DNA of 64,000 nucleotides from Cellulomonas sp. URHD0024 (GCF_000426185.1 NZ_AUEW01000012.1:1-64000), one strand, 5' to 3'; shown: positions 42,878 to 52,508, numbered from the stretch's first letter. Numbers and translations are program-made. The notes: generated by a model from the letters alone, not told the origin.

Positions 42878-45568
42878 TCACGCAGCTCCGTGGGCGCTGA
42901 ACGTGCACCAGTTGACGAACCCCTCCGGGCTGTCCCGGTCGATGCGCCCACGGGCCGCGTGCAGGGCGCGCGCGAGCGTCAGTCCCTCACGCAGCCCCCG
43001 GTGCAGCTCGAGCATCAGGTCGACGGCCGCGACGTCGGGCACCGCCGCGATGCTGGCGACGACCCCCGCGGTCCCCTGCGCGAGCATCGCCGACACGAAT
43101 CCGAGGACCTCGTCGCCGAGATAGGCGACATCGGCGCCCGAGTGGCAGGACGCGAGAACCAGGCGGTGCGGCGCGACGCCCGCGCCGTGGAGCTCCTGGA
43201 CCGTCACAGGGCCGTCGGCGAGCAGGAGGGACGAGAACATCGGGTTGTCCGTACGGGACGTCCCGTGGCACGCGAGATGGGCGAGGTCAGCGTCCGCGAG
43301 TGCCGCCACAACCGCTGCGGCCGTGCCGGAGCTCGGCTCGAGAACCGTCGCGCCGGGGTGGAGGTCGACGAGCGCCTCGACCTCTTCGCGTGCGCCTTCG
43401 AGTCCCGGACCCGCGACCAGCACGGTCGCACCTTGGCCGGGCCGAGCGAGCGCCGCACGGCGCGTGCGGACCCAGATGGTGGCAGACGGCGCCTGCGTCA
43501 GCGGCCCGTCGTGCAGGCATGACCACGGCACACCGTGCAGCAGCCCGACCGGCACGACGACGAGCTCGGCGTCCGCGTCCACACCGAGCGGGGCGACGAG
43601 TATCGAGCGCAGCCGGGCGATGCGCAGGTCCGCGCTCGCACGGGCCGCGTCGGCCGCCTGCGGGCTGCGTGGGTTGGCCAGCCGCCGCAGGGCGAACAGC
43701 AGGGGGCGCAGCTCGTTCTGGACGTCGGCCGCGGCGCCGAGCTCGACCAGGCGGGCCTGCCTCGGCTCGACGACGACGGCGACGAGCCGCCCTTCCCGGG
43801 TCCCGAGCTCGACGAGCGTGGCCCCGGCGAGCTCGGCACGCAACGCGGTCAACCCCATCGGCCGCAGGTCCTGTGCAGGGTCCACGACGGGCTCGACGGA
43901 ACGAGCCCACTCCGCCGTGCGGATCCTGTGGTCGTCCGCGGTCTCTGTCGTCACGACCGAGCGCCCGGTGCTCGAGGCTGCCTGCTCCTGCGTGTGCGTC
44001 CGCCGCTCGACCACGGCGTCGACCGACCGCGGGAACCGTGCCGTGAGCGCCGCCGCGCGGGTGCGTTCCATCCAGGCGAGCGTCTGGGCCGGAGAACCGG
44101 TCTCGAGCACGATTCCGAGGCCGATCTCGCCGAGCTCCGCCCCGTGACCGGAGGCCAGGGCGCGCAGCTCGATGGTGGGCAGGTTCGAGCGGTGCACCGC
44201 CAGGTCGCGCAGACCCGCGCGGCACTGGACCAGCGCCGACGCGGACCGACGTCGTGCCCTGTCGGCGAGCGCAGCTGCCAACCTGCCGCGCAGCCGGACC
44301 AGGACCTGACCCTCTCGACCGAGCTCGTGAGCGCGGACGAGCGTGGGCACCGCGTCACGGGGACGATCGACGTCGAGCGCGAGCCGGCCGGCGACCAGGT
44401 ATGCCTCGACCGCGCTGTGCAGATGTCCAGCCCGCTCCAGGTTGCGTGCCGCCCGCCGCGCGGCGCGCAGCTCGGTGACCCCGGCCGAACGGAGGCGCAG
44501 GCGGGCCTCGACCCCGACGAGCACGGCCTTGTCCCGCCAGCCCGCGCGGTGTTGTCGCCTGGCCTCGTCGGCCGCGGCGTCGGCAAGGTCACGGGCGGCC
44601 TCGAGGTTCCCCGTGAGCAGGGAGATGTGCGCGAGCCGGAGCTTGGCCTCGGTCGCCATCAGAGCGCTGCCCACCGACACGAGCTCCTCGACGGCGCGCT
44701 CGGCCGCGGAGGTCGCCTCAGGGAGCAGCCGCAGGTCCACCATCGCGTCGGCGTACTCGTAGTAGTACTCGCCGAGGGGAACGCCTGCGTCCGTGTGTGC
44801 CTGGGCGGACCGCTCGAAGTCGACCAGTCCCTGCGCCAGACGCCCGGCCCGGACCGCGATCCACGCCCGGGTCTGCAGCACGGGACCGAGGAAGCCCGGC
44901 GCGTCGGCCGTCATAGCGACGGCGGCATCCGCCTGCTCCAGGGCCTGGTCGTAGGCCCCGCGCTCTGCGAGCGCGAGCGCGAGGTTGTTGTGGACCAGCC
45001 GGCCGACGAACTCCGAGCTGACGCCACCCGCCAGCAGCGCCCGGTACCGGGCCTCCGCCACCGCGGGCATCCCCGCGTTCTGTGCCACCACGGCCCGCGA
45101 CACGAGGATCCGTTCGAGGACGCGGGCGCGCTCCCCTGCCTCGATGTCCGTGGCGCGACTGATCGCTGCGAGCGCAGCATCGAGATCGCGCATGGACCCA
45201 TTGACCCGGCCGAGCTCTTGGAGGACCGTCGCACGCGTGACCAGCGCGCCCGCAGCGACCGAGTGCAGCTCGTGCCTACGAGCGACGTGGACCGCCTCGT
45301 TGAGCAGCCGGCGCGCGCCCGGATCGTCCATCCGTGCTCGAAGTGCCATCGCGAGCACTCGTAGGCTCAGGCCGAGGATCTCCGGGTCTTTTCGGCGACG
45401 GGCGGCCGCCACCGCGGCCGCCGCCTCGGTCTCGAGCGCGACCGGGTCCACATCTGCGGCAGCAAGAAGTGAACGCACGTGTATCAGGAGCGCGACTCGG
45501 CTCTCTGACAGTGCGAAGGGATCGTTGTGTGGAGTCGTCGGACCGGCCTCGACCCCTTGCGGGCACAT
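42878..45568 (-). CDS. TPR-CHAT (caspase-like) protease
   Basis: The 896-residue protein (ATG 45568) has a long N-terminal solenoid of TPR-like helical hairpins (about 20-520, rich in A/L/R with repeats such as GNLEAARDLADAAADEARR). The C-terminal CHAT domain belongs to the caspase/separase clan: catalytic His in HLACHG (about 768) and Cys in LASCHSG (about 808), followed by GTAGVVASIAAVPD and the final helix ALHAARGRID. No signal peptide or membrane span is present. TPR-CHAT proteins act as regulated cytoplasmic proteases, for example the protease of type III-E CRISPR systems. Here it is divergent from a subtilisin-like protease, sigma factor and small protein. The substrate is unknown. Confidence 0.88.
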   Translation of the reverse strand: MCPQGVEAGPTTPHNDPFALSESRVALLIHVRSLLAAADVDPVALETEAAAAVAAARRRKDPEILGLSLRVLAMALRARMDDPGARRLLNEAVHVARRHELHSVAAGALVTRATVLQELGRVNGSMRDLDAALAAISRATDIEAGERARVLERILVSRAVVAQNAGMPAVAEARYRALLAGGVSSEFVGRLVHNNLALALAERGAYDQALEQADAAVAMTADAPGFLGPVLQTRAWIAVRAGRLAQGLVDFERSAQAHTDAGVPLGEYYYEYADAMVDLRLLPEATSAAERAVEELVSVGSALMATEAKLRLAHISLLTGNLEAARDLADAAADEARRQHRAGWRDKAVLVGVEARLRLRSAGVTELRAARRAARNLERAGHLHSAVEAYLVAGRLALDVDRPRDAVPTLVRAHELGREGQVLVRLRGRLAAALADRARRRSASALVQCRAGLRDLAVHRSNLPTIELRALASGHGAELGEIGLGIVLETGSPAQTLAWMERTRAAALTARFPRSVDAVVERRTHTQEQAASSTGRSVVTTETADDHRIRTAEWARSVEPVVDPAQDLRPMGLTALRAELAGATLVELGTREGRLVAVVVEPRQARLVELGAAADVQNELRPLLFALRRLANPRSPQAADAARASADLRIARLRSILVAPLGVDADAELVVVPVGLLHGVPWSCLHDGPLTQAPSATIWVRTRRAALARPGQGATVLVAGPGLEGAREEVEALVDLHPGATVLEPSSGTAAAVVAALADADLAHLACHGTSRTDNPMFSSLLLADGPVTVQELHGAGVAPHRLVLASCHSGADVAYLGDEVLGFVSAMLAQGTAGVVASIAAVPDVAAVDLMLELHRGLREGLTLARALHAARGRIDRDSPEGFVNWCTFSAHGAA

Positions 45569-45575
45569 CTTCCGA

Positions 45576-45581
45576 AGTCTA
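45576..45581 (-). promoter_or_regulatory. -10 element for a possibly leaderless CHAT mRNA
   Basis: The hexamer TAGACT on the minus strand ends exactly seven bases before the ATG of the CHAT gene. This is the spacing seen in leaderless actinobacterial transcripts. No Shine-Dalgarno sequence is evident before that ATG. The start codons of the two divergent protease genes are only 35 bp apart. Confidence 0.5.
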
Positions 45582-45603
45582 GGCGGAACGTGAAGGAGCA
45601 GAC

Positions 45604-47004
45604 GTGAGTGTTTTCTCGGACGACCCCGCGACTCCGGGGCGCCCATTCGGCACGGACTACTCGTCGGGGCAGGAAGCCGAGGACGTCGACCCGCGCGTGC
45701 GGCTGCAGGTTCGACGCCAGGTCGACGAGCTGGTCCAGCGTCACGTCGACCCGGCCGTGCGCCGGCGGATGAACGGCACGATCCGCGGGCGCTGGTCCAC
45801 CAGGCGCGGCGTCGCGCTCGATGTGCTGGAGACGACGAACGGCCAGGAGACGCTGGTGGTCGGCGGCGAGCTGCTCGTCACCGCCCGGTCCTGGGCGGAC
45901 CCGGCCATCCAGGCCTATCTCACCCGTCGCCGGCTGGAACGCGTCGAGGTCGGCTGCCCTGACCTGGAGGACCGCCTCGTCCGGCTGGTCACCACGGGCA
46001 CCGTACGACCCGGATACCTCGAGGACGTGGTCGACGAGCTGCGTCGTCGCGGCGCCGCGGCCTCGCTGACCCATGTCACGCCGCTGGCCGGCGTGATGAA
46101 GCCGCACGGCGTCTCCGTCCCCACGATCGGCACGTTCGGGGACTACGGCACGCACCCCGCCGGCGACGGTCCTGGCGCGAACGTCGCGATCATCGACACC
46201 GGCATCGACGCGCACCTGCGTTCCGACGGCTGGCTCACCGGCATCGAGCGGCGTGCGGACGTCCCGGCGACACATGCAGACGAGATGAACGTCGACCCGC
46301 TCGACAACACCCCCGCCGACGGCTTCCTGGACTTCTCGGCAGGCCACGGGACGTTCGTGGCCGGGGTCGTCGCGCAGGTCGCCCCGACCGCCGACATCGA
46401 GGTCTACCGCTCGTTGAGCACCGCCGGGGCGGGCAGCGAGATCGAGGTCGCCTGCGCCCTCATCCGCTCGGTGCGCGACGGGGCCGACGTCGTCAACCTG
46501 TCGCTCGGCACGCAGACGCAGTACGACCAGCCGTCGCTCGCCGTCGCCGCGGCGCTCGAGGTGGTCCGCGAGATCGAGGTCCAACGGGGCCGCGAGGTGC
46601 TCATCGTGGCCGCGGCCGGCAACTTCGGCGACACGACCCCCGTCTGGCCCGCCGCCTTCCGCCGGGTCGTCTCCGTCGGGTCGCTGACCGCCGACGCCCG
46701 GCCGAGCACCTTCTCGAGCAGAGGGTGGTGGGTCGACTGCTCCACCGTCGGCGAGGGCATCCTGTCGACGTTCGTCGAGGGCGAGCAGTCCCCCGACTTC
46801 ACCGCCGACCCCGAGACCTTCCCCGAGAGCGCCTTCGCCCGGTGGAGCGGCACCTCGTTCGCCGCGCCACAGGTTGCAGGCGCCATCGCGCGCGTCATGC
46901 ACGAGCACGGGCTCGGCCCGCGAGACGCGTACGTCCAGCTGCTCGCCTCGGGCACGCCCCTGCCGGACTTCGGCCAGACCTTCAGCATCCTTCCGGGGGT
47001 GTAA
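45604..47004 (+). CDS. Cytoplasmic subtilisin-like (S8) serine protease
   Basis: The 466-residue protein (GTG 45604, preceded by GAAGGAG) has an N-terminal region of about 190 residues with no signal peptide, then an S8 catalytic domain. Asp 198 is in AIIDTGID, His 248 in AGHGTFVAG, the oxyanion Asn 340 in AAAGNFG and Ser 418 in GTSFAAPQVAG. All four catalytic residues are present, so activity is predicted. Lack of a secretion signal suggests intracellular cleavage. It is the first gene of an operon with a sigma factor and a small protein, and is divergent from the TPR-CHAT gene. The N-terminal part may be a prodomain or binding domain. Confidence 0.9.
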   Translation: MSVFSDDPATPGRPFGTDYSSGQEAEDVDPRVRLQVRRQVDELVQRHVDPAVRRRMNGTIRGRWSTRRGVALDVLETTNGQETLVVGGELLVTARSWADPAIQAYLTRRRLERVEVGCPDLEDRLVRLVTTGTVRPGYLEDVVDELRRRGAAASLTHVTPLAGVMKPHGVSVPTIGTFGDYGTHPAGDGPGANVAIIDTGIDAHLRSDGWLTGIERRADVPATHADEMNVDPLDNTPADGFLDFSAGHGTFVAGVVAQVAPTADIEVYRSLSTAGAGSEIEVACALIRSVRDGADVVNLSLGTQTQYDQPSLAVAAALEVVREIEVQRGREVLIVAAAGNFGDTTPVWPAAFRRVVSVGSLTADARPSTFSSRGWWVDCSTVGEGILSTFVEGEQSPDFTADPETFPESAFARWSGTSFAAPQVAGAIARVMHEHGLGPRDAYVQLLASGTPLPDFGQTFSILPGV

Positions 47005-47072
47005 TGATGCTGGGCACAGTGTGGCGGGCGCGACATGATGGCATCCACGTCGACAGACGAAAGGATGGACGC

Positions 47073-47702
47073 GTGGACAACGACGACCCGTACCGCGCGT
47101 GGGACTCTCCGGCGCTCGTCGCCGGTGCGCTCGACGGCGACCAGGGAGCCTGGACCGAGATCGTGCGTCGGCACGCGCCCGCCGTGATCGCCCGTGTGCG
47201 GCAGTTCCGGCTGACACCGCACCAGGCCGAGGACGTGGCGCAGACCGTCTGGCTCAACCTGCTGGAGAACCTCGACAAGCTGCGCGACCCGCACGCCCTG
47301 CCGGGCTGGATCGCGACGACGGCGCGGCACGAGTGCATCCGCGTCACCAACCTCAACCGCCGCACGGTGCCCGTGGACCCGCAGGGTGGCCGGCTCGACG
47401 GTGCGGCGGAGTCCGACCTGGACGAGCGCATCTTGCTGGTGGAGCGCGAACGGGCTCTGCGAGAGGGGCTCGCGGAGCTCCCGACGCACCAGCGCGAGGT
47501 ACTGCTCATGCTGGCGGTCGACCCCCCGCTGAGCTACGCCGAGATCGCCGAGAAGCTCGGCGTGCCCATCGGCTCGATCGGCCCCACCCGGGGTCGAGGC
47601 CTCGCGCGGCTTCGTGAGACGGCCGCGATCAAGAACTATGTGGCGGCCTGGACGGCCCCCGCAGCAGGAGAGGGAGGCCGCGATGTCCTGGCACTCGGAT
47701 GA
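47073..47702 (+). CDS. Sigma-70 family (ECF-like) RNA polymerase sigma factor
   Basis: The 209-residue product has region 2 (about 15-85: AWTEIVRRHAPAVIARVRQFRL, AEDVAQTVWLNLLENLDKL, LPGWIATTARHECIR). Region 4 (about 130-185) shows LPTHQREVLLMLAVDPPLSYAEIAEKLGVP and GSIGPTRGRGLARLR. It directs transcription of a yet unknown regulon. I chose GTG 47073 with an AAAGGA element; an ATG at 47004 overlapping the protease stop (TAATG) is a possible longer start. The gene lies 68 bp after the S8 protease and overlaps the next gene by 20 bases, so the three are one operon. Confidence 0.88.
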   Translation: MDNDDPYRAWDSPALVAGALDGDQGAWTEIVRRHAPAVIARVRQFRLTPHQAEDVAQTVWLNLLENLDKLRDPHALPGWIATTARHECIRVTNLNRRTVPVDPQGGRLDGAAESDLDERILLVERERALREGLAELPTHQREVLLMLAVDPPLSYAEIAEKLGVPIGSIGPTRGRGLARLRETAAIKNYVAAWTAPAAGEGGRDVLALG

Positions 47703-48195
47703 CCGCACCCGTGCCCAGTCCCCCTGGGCCGACGACGACGCGCTCGGCGCGAACCTCGCGACAGCCGTCGCGGGAGCAGATTTGTACGACCGCGTCCTCG
47801 CCAGCGCCGACCTGGCGTTCCGGGCTCACCGCGGGATGGTGGAGGCGCGCGGGGGCCTCGAGATGGACCTGATGCTGCTGCAGCTCGTCTACGACTCGGG
47901 GTCGCTCGAGGCGTCGGCCGGCGTTCGCGACCGGTCGGGTGGCACCTCGCGCACTCTCGTCTTCGAGGGCGACGCGCTGAGCGTGGAGGTCGAGGTCGAG
48001 ACCACCTCGATCGAGGGCCAGCTCATTCCCCCGCGGCCCGGCCACGTGACGTTGCGGACGCCCTCCGACGACGTGGCCTCCGTCGACACCGACGACGTGG
48101 GGTACTTCCGGTTCGACGTCCGGCCCGACGGTCCCCTGCGGCTCGAGTGCAGCAACGGAGAGGGCACCTGCGTCACGCAGTGGCTCCCGTACTGA
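47683..48195 (+). CDS. Small sigma-associated protein with carboxypeptidase-regulatory-like domain
   Basis: The 170-residue protein (ATG 47683 with GGGAGG) overlaps the 3' end of the sigma-factor gene by 20 bases. Residues 1-65 are helical with LYDRVLASADLAFRAHRGM and LEMDLMLLQLVYDSG. Residues 75-170 are a beta-sandwich-like part (TLVFEGDALSVEVEVETTSIEGQL, VDTDDVGYFRFDV, PDGPLRLEC, TQWLPY), like carboxypeptidase-regulatory or transthyretin-fold domains. It has no membrane segment. Position directly after a sigma factor suggests an anti-sigma or sensor role, and it is a plausible protease substrate. That role is inference. Confidence 0.75.
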   Translation: MSWHSDDRTRAQSPWADDDALGANLATAVAGADLYDRVLASADLAFRAHRGMVEARGGLEMDLMLLQLVYDSGSLEASAGVRDRSGGTSRTLVFEGDALSVEVEVETTSIEGQLIPPRPGHVTLRTPSDDVASVDTDDVGYFRFDVRPDGPLRLECSNGEGTCVTQWLPY

Positions 48196-48203
48196 GCGTG
48201 GAA

Positions 48204-48242
48204 CGACGAAGGCCCGGTCCCCATGGGACCGGGCCTTCGTCG
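48204..48242. terminator. Bidirectional terminator between the sigma operon and rplA
   Basis: A perfect 18-bp inverted repeat (48204-48221 with 48225-48242) with a 3-base loop and core GAAGGCCCGGTCCC lies between the stop of the small protein (48195) and the stop of rplA (48256). It can end both convergent transcripts. Confidence 0.9.
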
Positions 48243-48255
48243 ACAACACCCAGAA

Positions 48256-48975
48256 TCAGGCGGCGTCGTCCTCGGCGGTGAGGTTCCGCGTCCGGTTCTG
48301 GTCGACCAGGATGCCGGGGCCGTTCGTGGTCGAGAACGTCGCCTTGGCGATGTAGCGACCCTTCGAGGCGGACGGCTTCAGACGCAGGATCTCGTCGAGC
48401 GCGGCGGCGTAGTTCTCCACCAGCTGCACGTCGCTGAACGACGTCTTGCCGATGATGAAGCAGAGGTTCGCGTGACGGTCCACGCGGAACTCGATCTTGC
48501 CGCCCTTGATGTCGGCGACGGCCTTGGCCACGTCCATCGTCACGGTGCCGGTCTTCGGGTTCGGCATGAGCCCACGCGGGCCCAGGACCTTGCCCAGTCG
48601 ACCGACCTTGCCCATGAGGTCCGGCGTCGCGACGGCGGAGTCGAAGTCGGTGTATCCGGCCGCGACCTTGTCGATCAGCTCGTCGCCACCGACCTCGTCG
48701 GCACCGGCGGCACGGGCCTGCTCGGCACGCTCGCCCGTCGCGAAGACGATGACGCGGGCGGTCTTGCCGGTGCCGTGGGGCAGGTTGACCGTGCCACGGA
48801 CCATCTGGTCCGCCTTGCGCGGGTCCACACCGAGGCGGAAGGCGACCTCGACGGTCGCGTCGTACTTGGTGGTCGACGTCGCCTGCGCGAGCCGGACAGC
48901 CTCGAGCGGGCTGTAGAGGTTGCCCGCCTCGATCTTCTCGGCGGCGTTGCGGTACGCCTTGCTGTGCTTAGCCAT
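48256..48975 (-). CDS. rplA: 50S ribosomal protein L1
   Basis: L1 forms the mobile E-site stalk and represses its own operon in many bacteria. The 239-residue product from ATG 48975 begins [16 protein letters not shown] and contains [21 protein letters not shown], the signature [24 protein letters not shown] and a normal end. It follows rplK by 77 bp. Confidence 0.98.
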   Translation of the reverse strand: MAKHSKAYRNAAEKIEAGNLYSPLEAVRLAQATSTTKYDATVEVAFRLGVDPRKADQMVRGTVNLPHGTGKTARVIVFATGERAEQARAAGADEVGGDELIDKVAAGYTDFDSAVATPDLMGKVGRLGKVLGPRGLMPNPKTGTVTMDVAKAVADIKGGKIEFRVDRHANLCFIIGKTSFSDVQLVENYAAALDEILRLKPSASKGRYIAKATFSTTNGPGILVDQNRTRNLTAEDDAA

Positions 48976-49052
48976 CTGCTTGGTTCTCCTTGTGAGCAGT
49001 CGTGGTCTGTCGGGCCGCACATGGCCCTGCCACTGGGGGTGTTACGGGTAGA

Positions 49053-49484
49053 TCAGCCCTGGACCGTGATGCCCATCGAACGGGCGGTGCCCGCGATGAT
49101 CTTCTCGGCCGCGGCCAGGTCGTTCGCGTTGAGGTCCTCGAGCTTGGTGCTCGCGATCTCGGTGATCTGCGCCTTGGTCAGCGAGGCGACCTTGACGGTG
49201 TGCGGCGTCGGCGAGCCCTTGGCCACACCGGCGGCCTTCTTGATGAGCTCCGCGGCCGGCGGCGTCTTCGTGATGAAGGTGAACGAGCGGTCCTCGTACA
49301 CCGTGATCTCCACGGGGATGACGTTGCCGCGCTGCGCCTCGGTGGCCGCGTTGTACGCCTTGCAGAACTCCATGATGTTGACGCCGTGCTGACCCAGCGC
49401 CGGACCGATCGGCGGCGCGGGGGTGGCGGCGCCGGCCTTGATCTGGAGCTTGATCAGGCCGGTGACCTTCTTCTTCGGGGGCAT
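49053..49484 (-). CDS. rplK: 50S ribosomal protein L11
   Basis: L11 binds the GTPase-associated centre. The 143-residue protein starts [40 protein letters not shown] and has [14 protein letters not shown] and the end [11 protein letters not shown]. The proline-rich switch region that is the target of thiopeptides is intact. Confidence 0.98.
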   Translation of the reverse strand: MPPKKKVTGLIKLQIKAGAATPAPPIGPALGQHGVNIMEFCKAYNAATEAQRGNVIPVEITVYEDRSFTFITKTPPAAELIKKAAGVAKGSPTPHTVKVASLTKAQITEIASTKLEDLNANDLAAAEKIIAGTARSMGITVQG

Positions 49485-49566
49485 GCTGAACTTCCGTTCT
49501 GTGTCGTGGGCCGACGCCGTGGGCGATGACCCGGTTGCAGGACCCGTCCGCTGGACGGGCTTCCAG

Positions 49567-50400
49567 TCAGATCTTGGCGACCTGGCTGAAGGACAGCTCG
49601 ACCGGGGTCTCCCGGCCGAAGATGGACACGAGCACCTTGAGCTTCTGGTTCTCGGCGCTGATCTCCGAGATCGTCGCCGGCAAGGTGTCGAACGGGCCGT
49701 CGGTCACGGTGACCGACTCGCCGATGGTGAAGTCGACCTTGATCTGTGAGGCGGCCTTGGCGGCGCTGGCAGCGGTCGTCGGGGTCTTGGGCTCCAGCGA
49801 CGGCGCGAGCATCGAGAAGACCTCGTCGAGCGTCAGCGGCACCGGCTGGTGGGTGTGGCCGACGAAGCCCGTGACGCCCGGGGTGTGCCGGACGGCGCCC
49901 CACGACTCGTCGGTCAGGTCCATGCGCACCAGGACGTAGCCGGGGATCCGCACGCGCTTGACGACCTTGCGCTGAGCGTTCTTGATCTCCACGACCTCTT
50001 CCATGGGGACCTCCACCGCGTAGATGAAGTCCTCCATGTTCAGGCTCTGGCGACGGTTCTCCAGGTTGGCCTTCACGCGGTTCTCGTAGCCGGCGTAGGA
50101 GTGGATGACGTACCAGTCACCCAGCTGGCTGCGGAGCTGGGCCTTGAACGCGGCGACCGGGTCCTCGTCGACGTCGGGCTCGTCCTCGACCTCGTCGGAC
50201 TCGACGGCGTCCTGCGGCTCGGCGTCGTCCCCGGCCTCCTCAGAGCCGTCGACCTCGCCGTCGGCGTCGCTCTCGGTGGCGTCGACGAGCTCGACACCCT
50301 CGGCGTCCCCGGCCGATGCCTCGACCGCCTCGACCGACGCGAGGGCGTCGTCGAGCTCAATCTCGGCGCCCGTCGTGGGCTCCTGCGACTCCTGCGACAC
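49567..50400 (-). CDS. nusG: Transcription termination/antitermination protein NusG
   Basis: NusG binds RNA polymerase and couples it to Rho or S10. The 277-residue product (GTG 50400, [11 protein letters not shown]) has a ~100-residue acidic Asp/Glu/Ala/Val extension. The NGN domain follows ([62 protein letters not shown]), then the KOW domain ([22 protein letters not shown]). The acidic extension is common in actinobacteria and absent from E. coli NusG. It follows secE by 90 bp. Confidence 0.97.
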   Translation of the reverse strand: MSQESQEPTTGAEIELDDALASVEAVEASAGDAEGVELVDATESDADGEVDGSEEAGDDAEPQDAVESDEVEDEPDVDEDPVAAFKAQLRSQLGDWYVIHSYAGYENRVKANLENRRQSLNMEDFIYAVEVPMEEVVEIKNAQRKVVKRVRIPGYVLVRMDLTDESWGAVRHTPGVTGFVGHTHQPVPLTLDEVFSMLAPSLEPKTPTTAASAAKAASQIKVDFTIGESVTVTDGPFDTLPATISEISAENQKLKVLVSIFGRETPVELSFSQVAKI

Positions 50401-50490
50401 GTGCGAACCTGCCTTCTCTAGCGAATGCGCCCCGGCGTGCCGGAGCGGTGAGCGCCCCACCGGAGCGGAGCGTCTGCGGGACGGCGGGCG

Positions 50491-50775
50491 TCAGCCGCCG
50501 AAGACCCAGAACGTGAGCTTGCCGACCGCGAGGTCCACCACGGTGACGAACGCCATGATCACGGCGACGAACACCAGCACGACGCTGGTGTAGGTCACCA
50601 GGTCGGGCCGCGTCGGGTAGACGACCTTCTTGAGCTCGCCCTTGACCTGACGGAAGAACAACCCGGTCCGGGCGAACAGTCCGGGACGCTCCTTGCCCTT
50701 GCGGGCAGGCTTGGTCGACGGGCGCGCCGCCGAACCCTCGGCGTCGGACGCCGCAGCCGGTGCTGTTTCGCTCAC
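50491..50775 (-). CDS. secE: Protein translocase subunit SecE
   Basis: The 94-residue SecE has a disordered Ala/Ser-rich start, the amphipathic cytoplasmic helix (FFRQVKGELKKVVYPTRPDL) and a single membrane span (about 62-84) ending VGKLTFWVFGG. It supports SecY and is in its usual place between tRNA-Trp and nusG. Confidence 0.97.
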   Translation of the reverse strand: MSETAPAAASDAEGSAARPSTKPARKGKERPGLFARTGLFFRQVKGELKKVVYPTRPDLVTYTSVVLVFVAVIMAFVTVVDLAVGKLTFWVFGG

Positions 50776-50904
50776 GTCTGGCCCCTACGTCTCGTGGTGG
50801 TCGGGTTCCGTGCGGAACCCGACGATCGGACGGGCCGACGCGTCGCGCCGGACCGACCGGCGGTCCTGCTCACTGTCCAGCCCTTGCGAGGCTGGATCCG
50901 TGCG

Positions 50905-50977
50905 CAGGGTAGACAGGACTCGAACCTGCAACCTGCGGTTTTGGAGACCGCTGCGCTACCAATTGCGCCACTACCCT
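50905..50977 (-). tRNA. tRNA-Trp (anticodon CCA)
   Basis: A 73-base cloverleaf on the minus strand has acceptor arms AGGGTAG and CTACCCT, a D-arm with GCGCAATTGGTAGCGC, the anticodon loop CTCCAAA (anticodon CCA), and the T-loop GGTTCGAGTCC. CCA is not encoded. It lies just upstream of secE, the standard actinobacterial order. Confidence 0.95.
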
Positions 50978-51290
50978 TCGGCGACCTCGACCGCCATGAA
51001 ACGCCGCGCGCGCACCGATGGCCACCACCCGGAGGGGGGACCGTCAGCACCCGGCACACTGACTGCGCTGCACTTCTGCATGCGCGCTCGCACTGCCGGG
51101 GCACGGCTCATCATGGCGGATGTCAACCGCCGGGGGTCCACTGTACGCGACGAGGACGGCTGGGTCGAACCACGGTCACGCCGTCGTCCGAGCGGCTGCA
51201 CGGCGTCTCGTCGCGACACGTGGAACACGTTCGCCCGACCAGTGAAATGCATGGGCACCGCCCCACGTGACGTCTGCCACTATGGGGGCC
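50978..51290. other. Gene-free gap between tRNA-Trp and the aminotransferase
   Basis: This 313-bp divergent gap should hold the promoters for tRNA-Trp/secE (leftwards) and the aminotransferase (rightwards). I find no convincing -35/-10 pair and no gene or repeat. Confidence 0.5.
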
Positions 51291-52508
51291 GTGAGCGAGC
51301 AGACGTCCTCCCCCCGTCCCCGCGTTTCCACCCGAGTGGCCGCGATCGCCGAATCGGCGACGTTGGCGGTCGACGCCAAGGCGAAGGCGCTGAAGGCCGC
51401 CGGGCGCCCGGTCATCGGCTTCGGTGCCGGCGAGCCCGACTTCCCGACGCCCGGGTACATCGTCGACGCGGCCATCGCGGCTGCGAAGGACCCGGCGAAC
51501 CACCGGTACACGCCGGCCGCCGGGTTGCCCGCGATGCGTGAGGCCGTGGCCGCCAAGACGCTGCGTGACTCCGGGTACGAGGTCAAGCCGTCGCAGGTCC
51601 TGGTGACGAACGGCGGCAAGCAGGCCGTCTACCAGGCGTTCGCGGCGATCGTCGACCCGGGTGACGAGATCCTGCTGCCCGCCCCGTACTGGACCACCTA
51701 CCCCGAGGCGATCAGGCTGGCCGGCGGCGTGCCCGTCGAGGTCTTCGCCGGCGCCGAGCAGGGCTACCTGGTCACCGTCGAGCAGCTCGAGGCCGCGCGC
51801 ACCCCCCAGACCAAGGCGTTGCTGTTCTGCTCCCCCTCGAACCCCACCGGTGCGGTCTACTCCCCCGAGCAGACGATCGAGATCGGGCGGTGGGCCCTCG
51901 AGCACGGGATCTGGGTGATCACCGACGAGATCTACGAGCACCTGACCTACGACCACGCGGTGTTCACGCCCATCCTGCGCGTCGTTCCCGAGCTCGCCGA
52001 CACGACGATCGTGCTGAACGGCGTCGCGAAGACCTACGCCATGACCGGCTGGCGCGTGGGCTGGATGATCGGGCCGGCCGACGTGATCGCCGCCGCGACC
52101 AACCTGCAGTCGCACCTGACCTCGAACGTCGCCAACGTGTCGCAACGGGCGGCCATCGCCGCACTGACCGACGACCTGGCAGCGGTCGAGGAGATGCGCC
52201 ACGCGTTCGACCGTCGGCGCAAGCTGATCGTCGAGATGCTCAGCGTGATCCCCGGCTTCGAGGTGCCCGTCCCGCAGGGCGCGTTCTACGTGTACCCCTC
52301 GGTGCAGGGCGTGCTCGGCCGCACGATCCGCGGGGTCACGCCGACCACCTCTGCCGAGCTCGCCACTCTCATCCTCGAGCAGGCCGAGGTCGCGGTGGTG
52401 CCCGGCGAGGCGTTCGGCCCCAGCGGGTACCTGCGGTTCTCGTACGCGCTCGGCGACGACGACCTCATCGAGGGCATCAGCCGCATCCAGGCGCTGCTCG
52501 CGCAGTAG
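51291..52508 (+). CDS. Class I/II pyridoxal-phosphate aminotransferase (aspartate type)
   Basis: The 405-residue fold-type I PLP enzyme has substrate loop [24 protein letters not shown], the NPTG motif in [10 protein letters not shown] and [10 protein letters not shown]. The PLP-binding Lys is at 247 in [16 protein letters not shown], and the carboxylate-binding Arg is in YLRFSYA. This is the group-Ib aspartate aminotransferase pattern. GTG 51291 has GGGGG upstream; an ATG three codons earlier is possible. It is likely to make aspartate from oxaloacetate and glutamate. Confidence 0.93.
   Translation: MSEQTSSPRPRVSTRVAAIAESATLAVDAKAKALKAAGRPVIGFGAGEPDFPTPGYIVDAAIAAAKDPANHRYTPAAGLPAMREAVAAKTLRDSGYEVKPSQVLVTNGGKQAVYQAFAAIVDPGDEILLPAPYWTTYPEAIRLAGGVPVEVFAGAEQGYLVTVEQLEAARTPQTKALLFCSPSNPTGAVYSPEQTIEIGRWALEHGIWVITDEIYEHLTYDHAVFTPILRVVPELADTTIVLNGVAKTYAMTGWRVGWMIGPADVIAAATNLQSHLTSNVANVSQRAAIAALTDDLAAVEEMRHAFDRRRKLIVEMLSVIPGFEVPVPQGAFYVYPSVQGVLGRTIRGVTPTTSAELATLILEQAEVAVVPGEAFGPSGYLRFSYALGDDDLIEGISRIQALLAQ

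Noticed and set aside
50978-51290. Small peptide genes in the tRNA-Trp/aminotransferase gap
   Set aside because: Open stretches there lack ribosome binding sites and overlap tRNA or promoter DNA.
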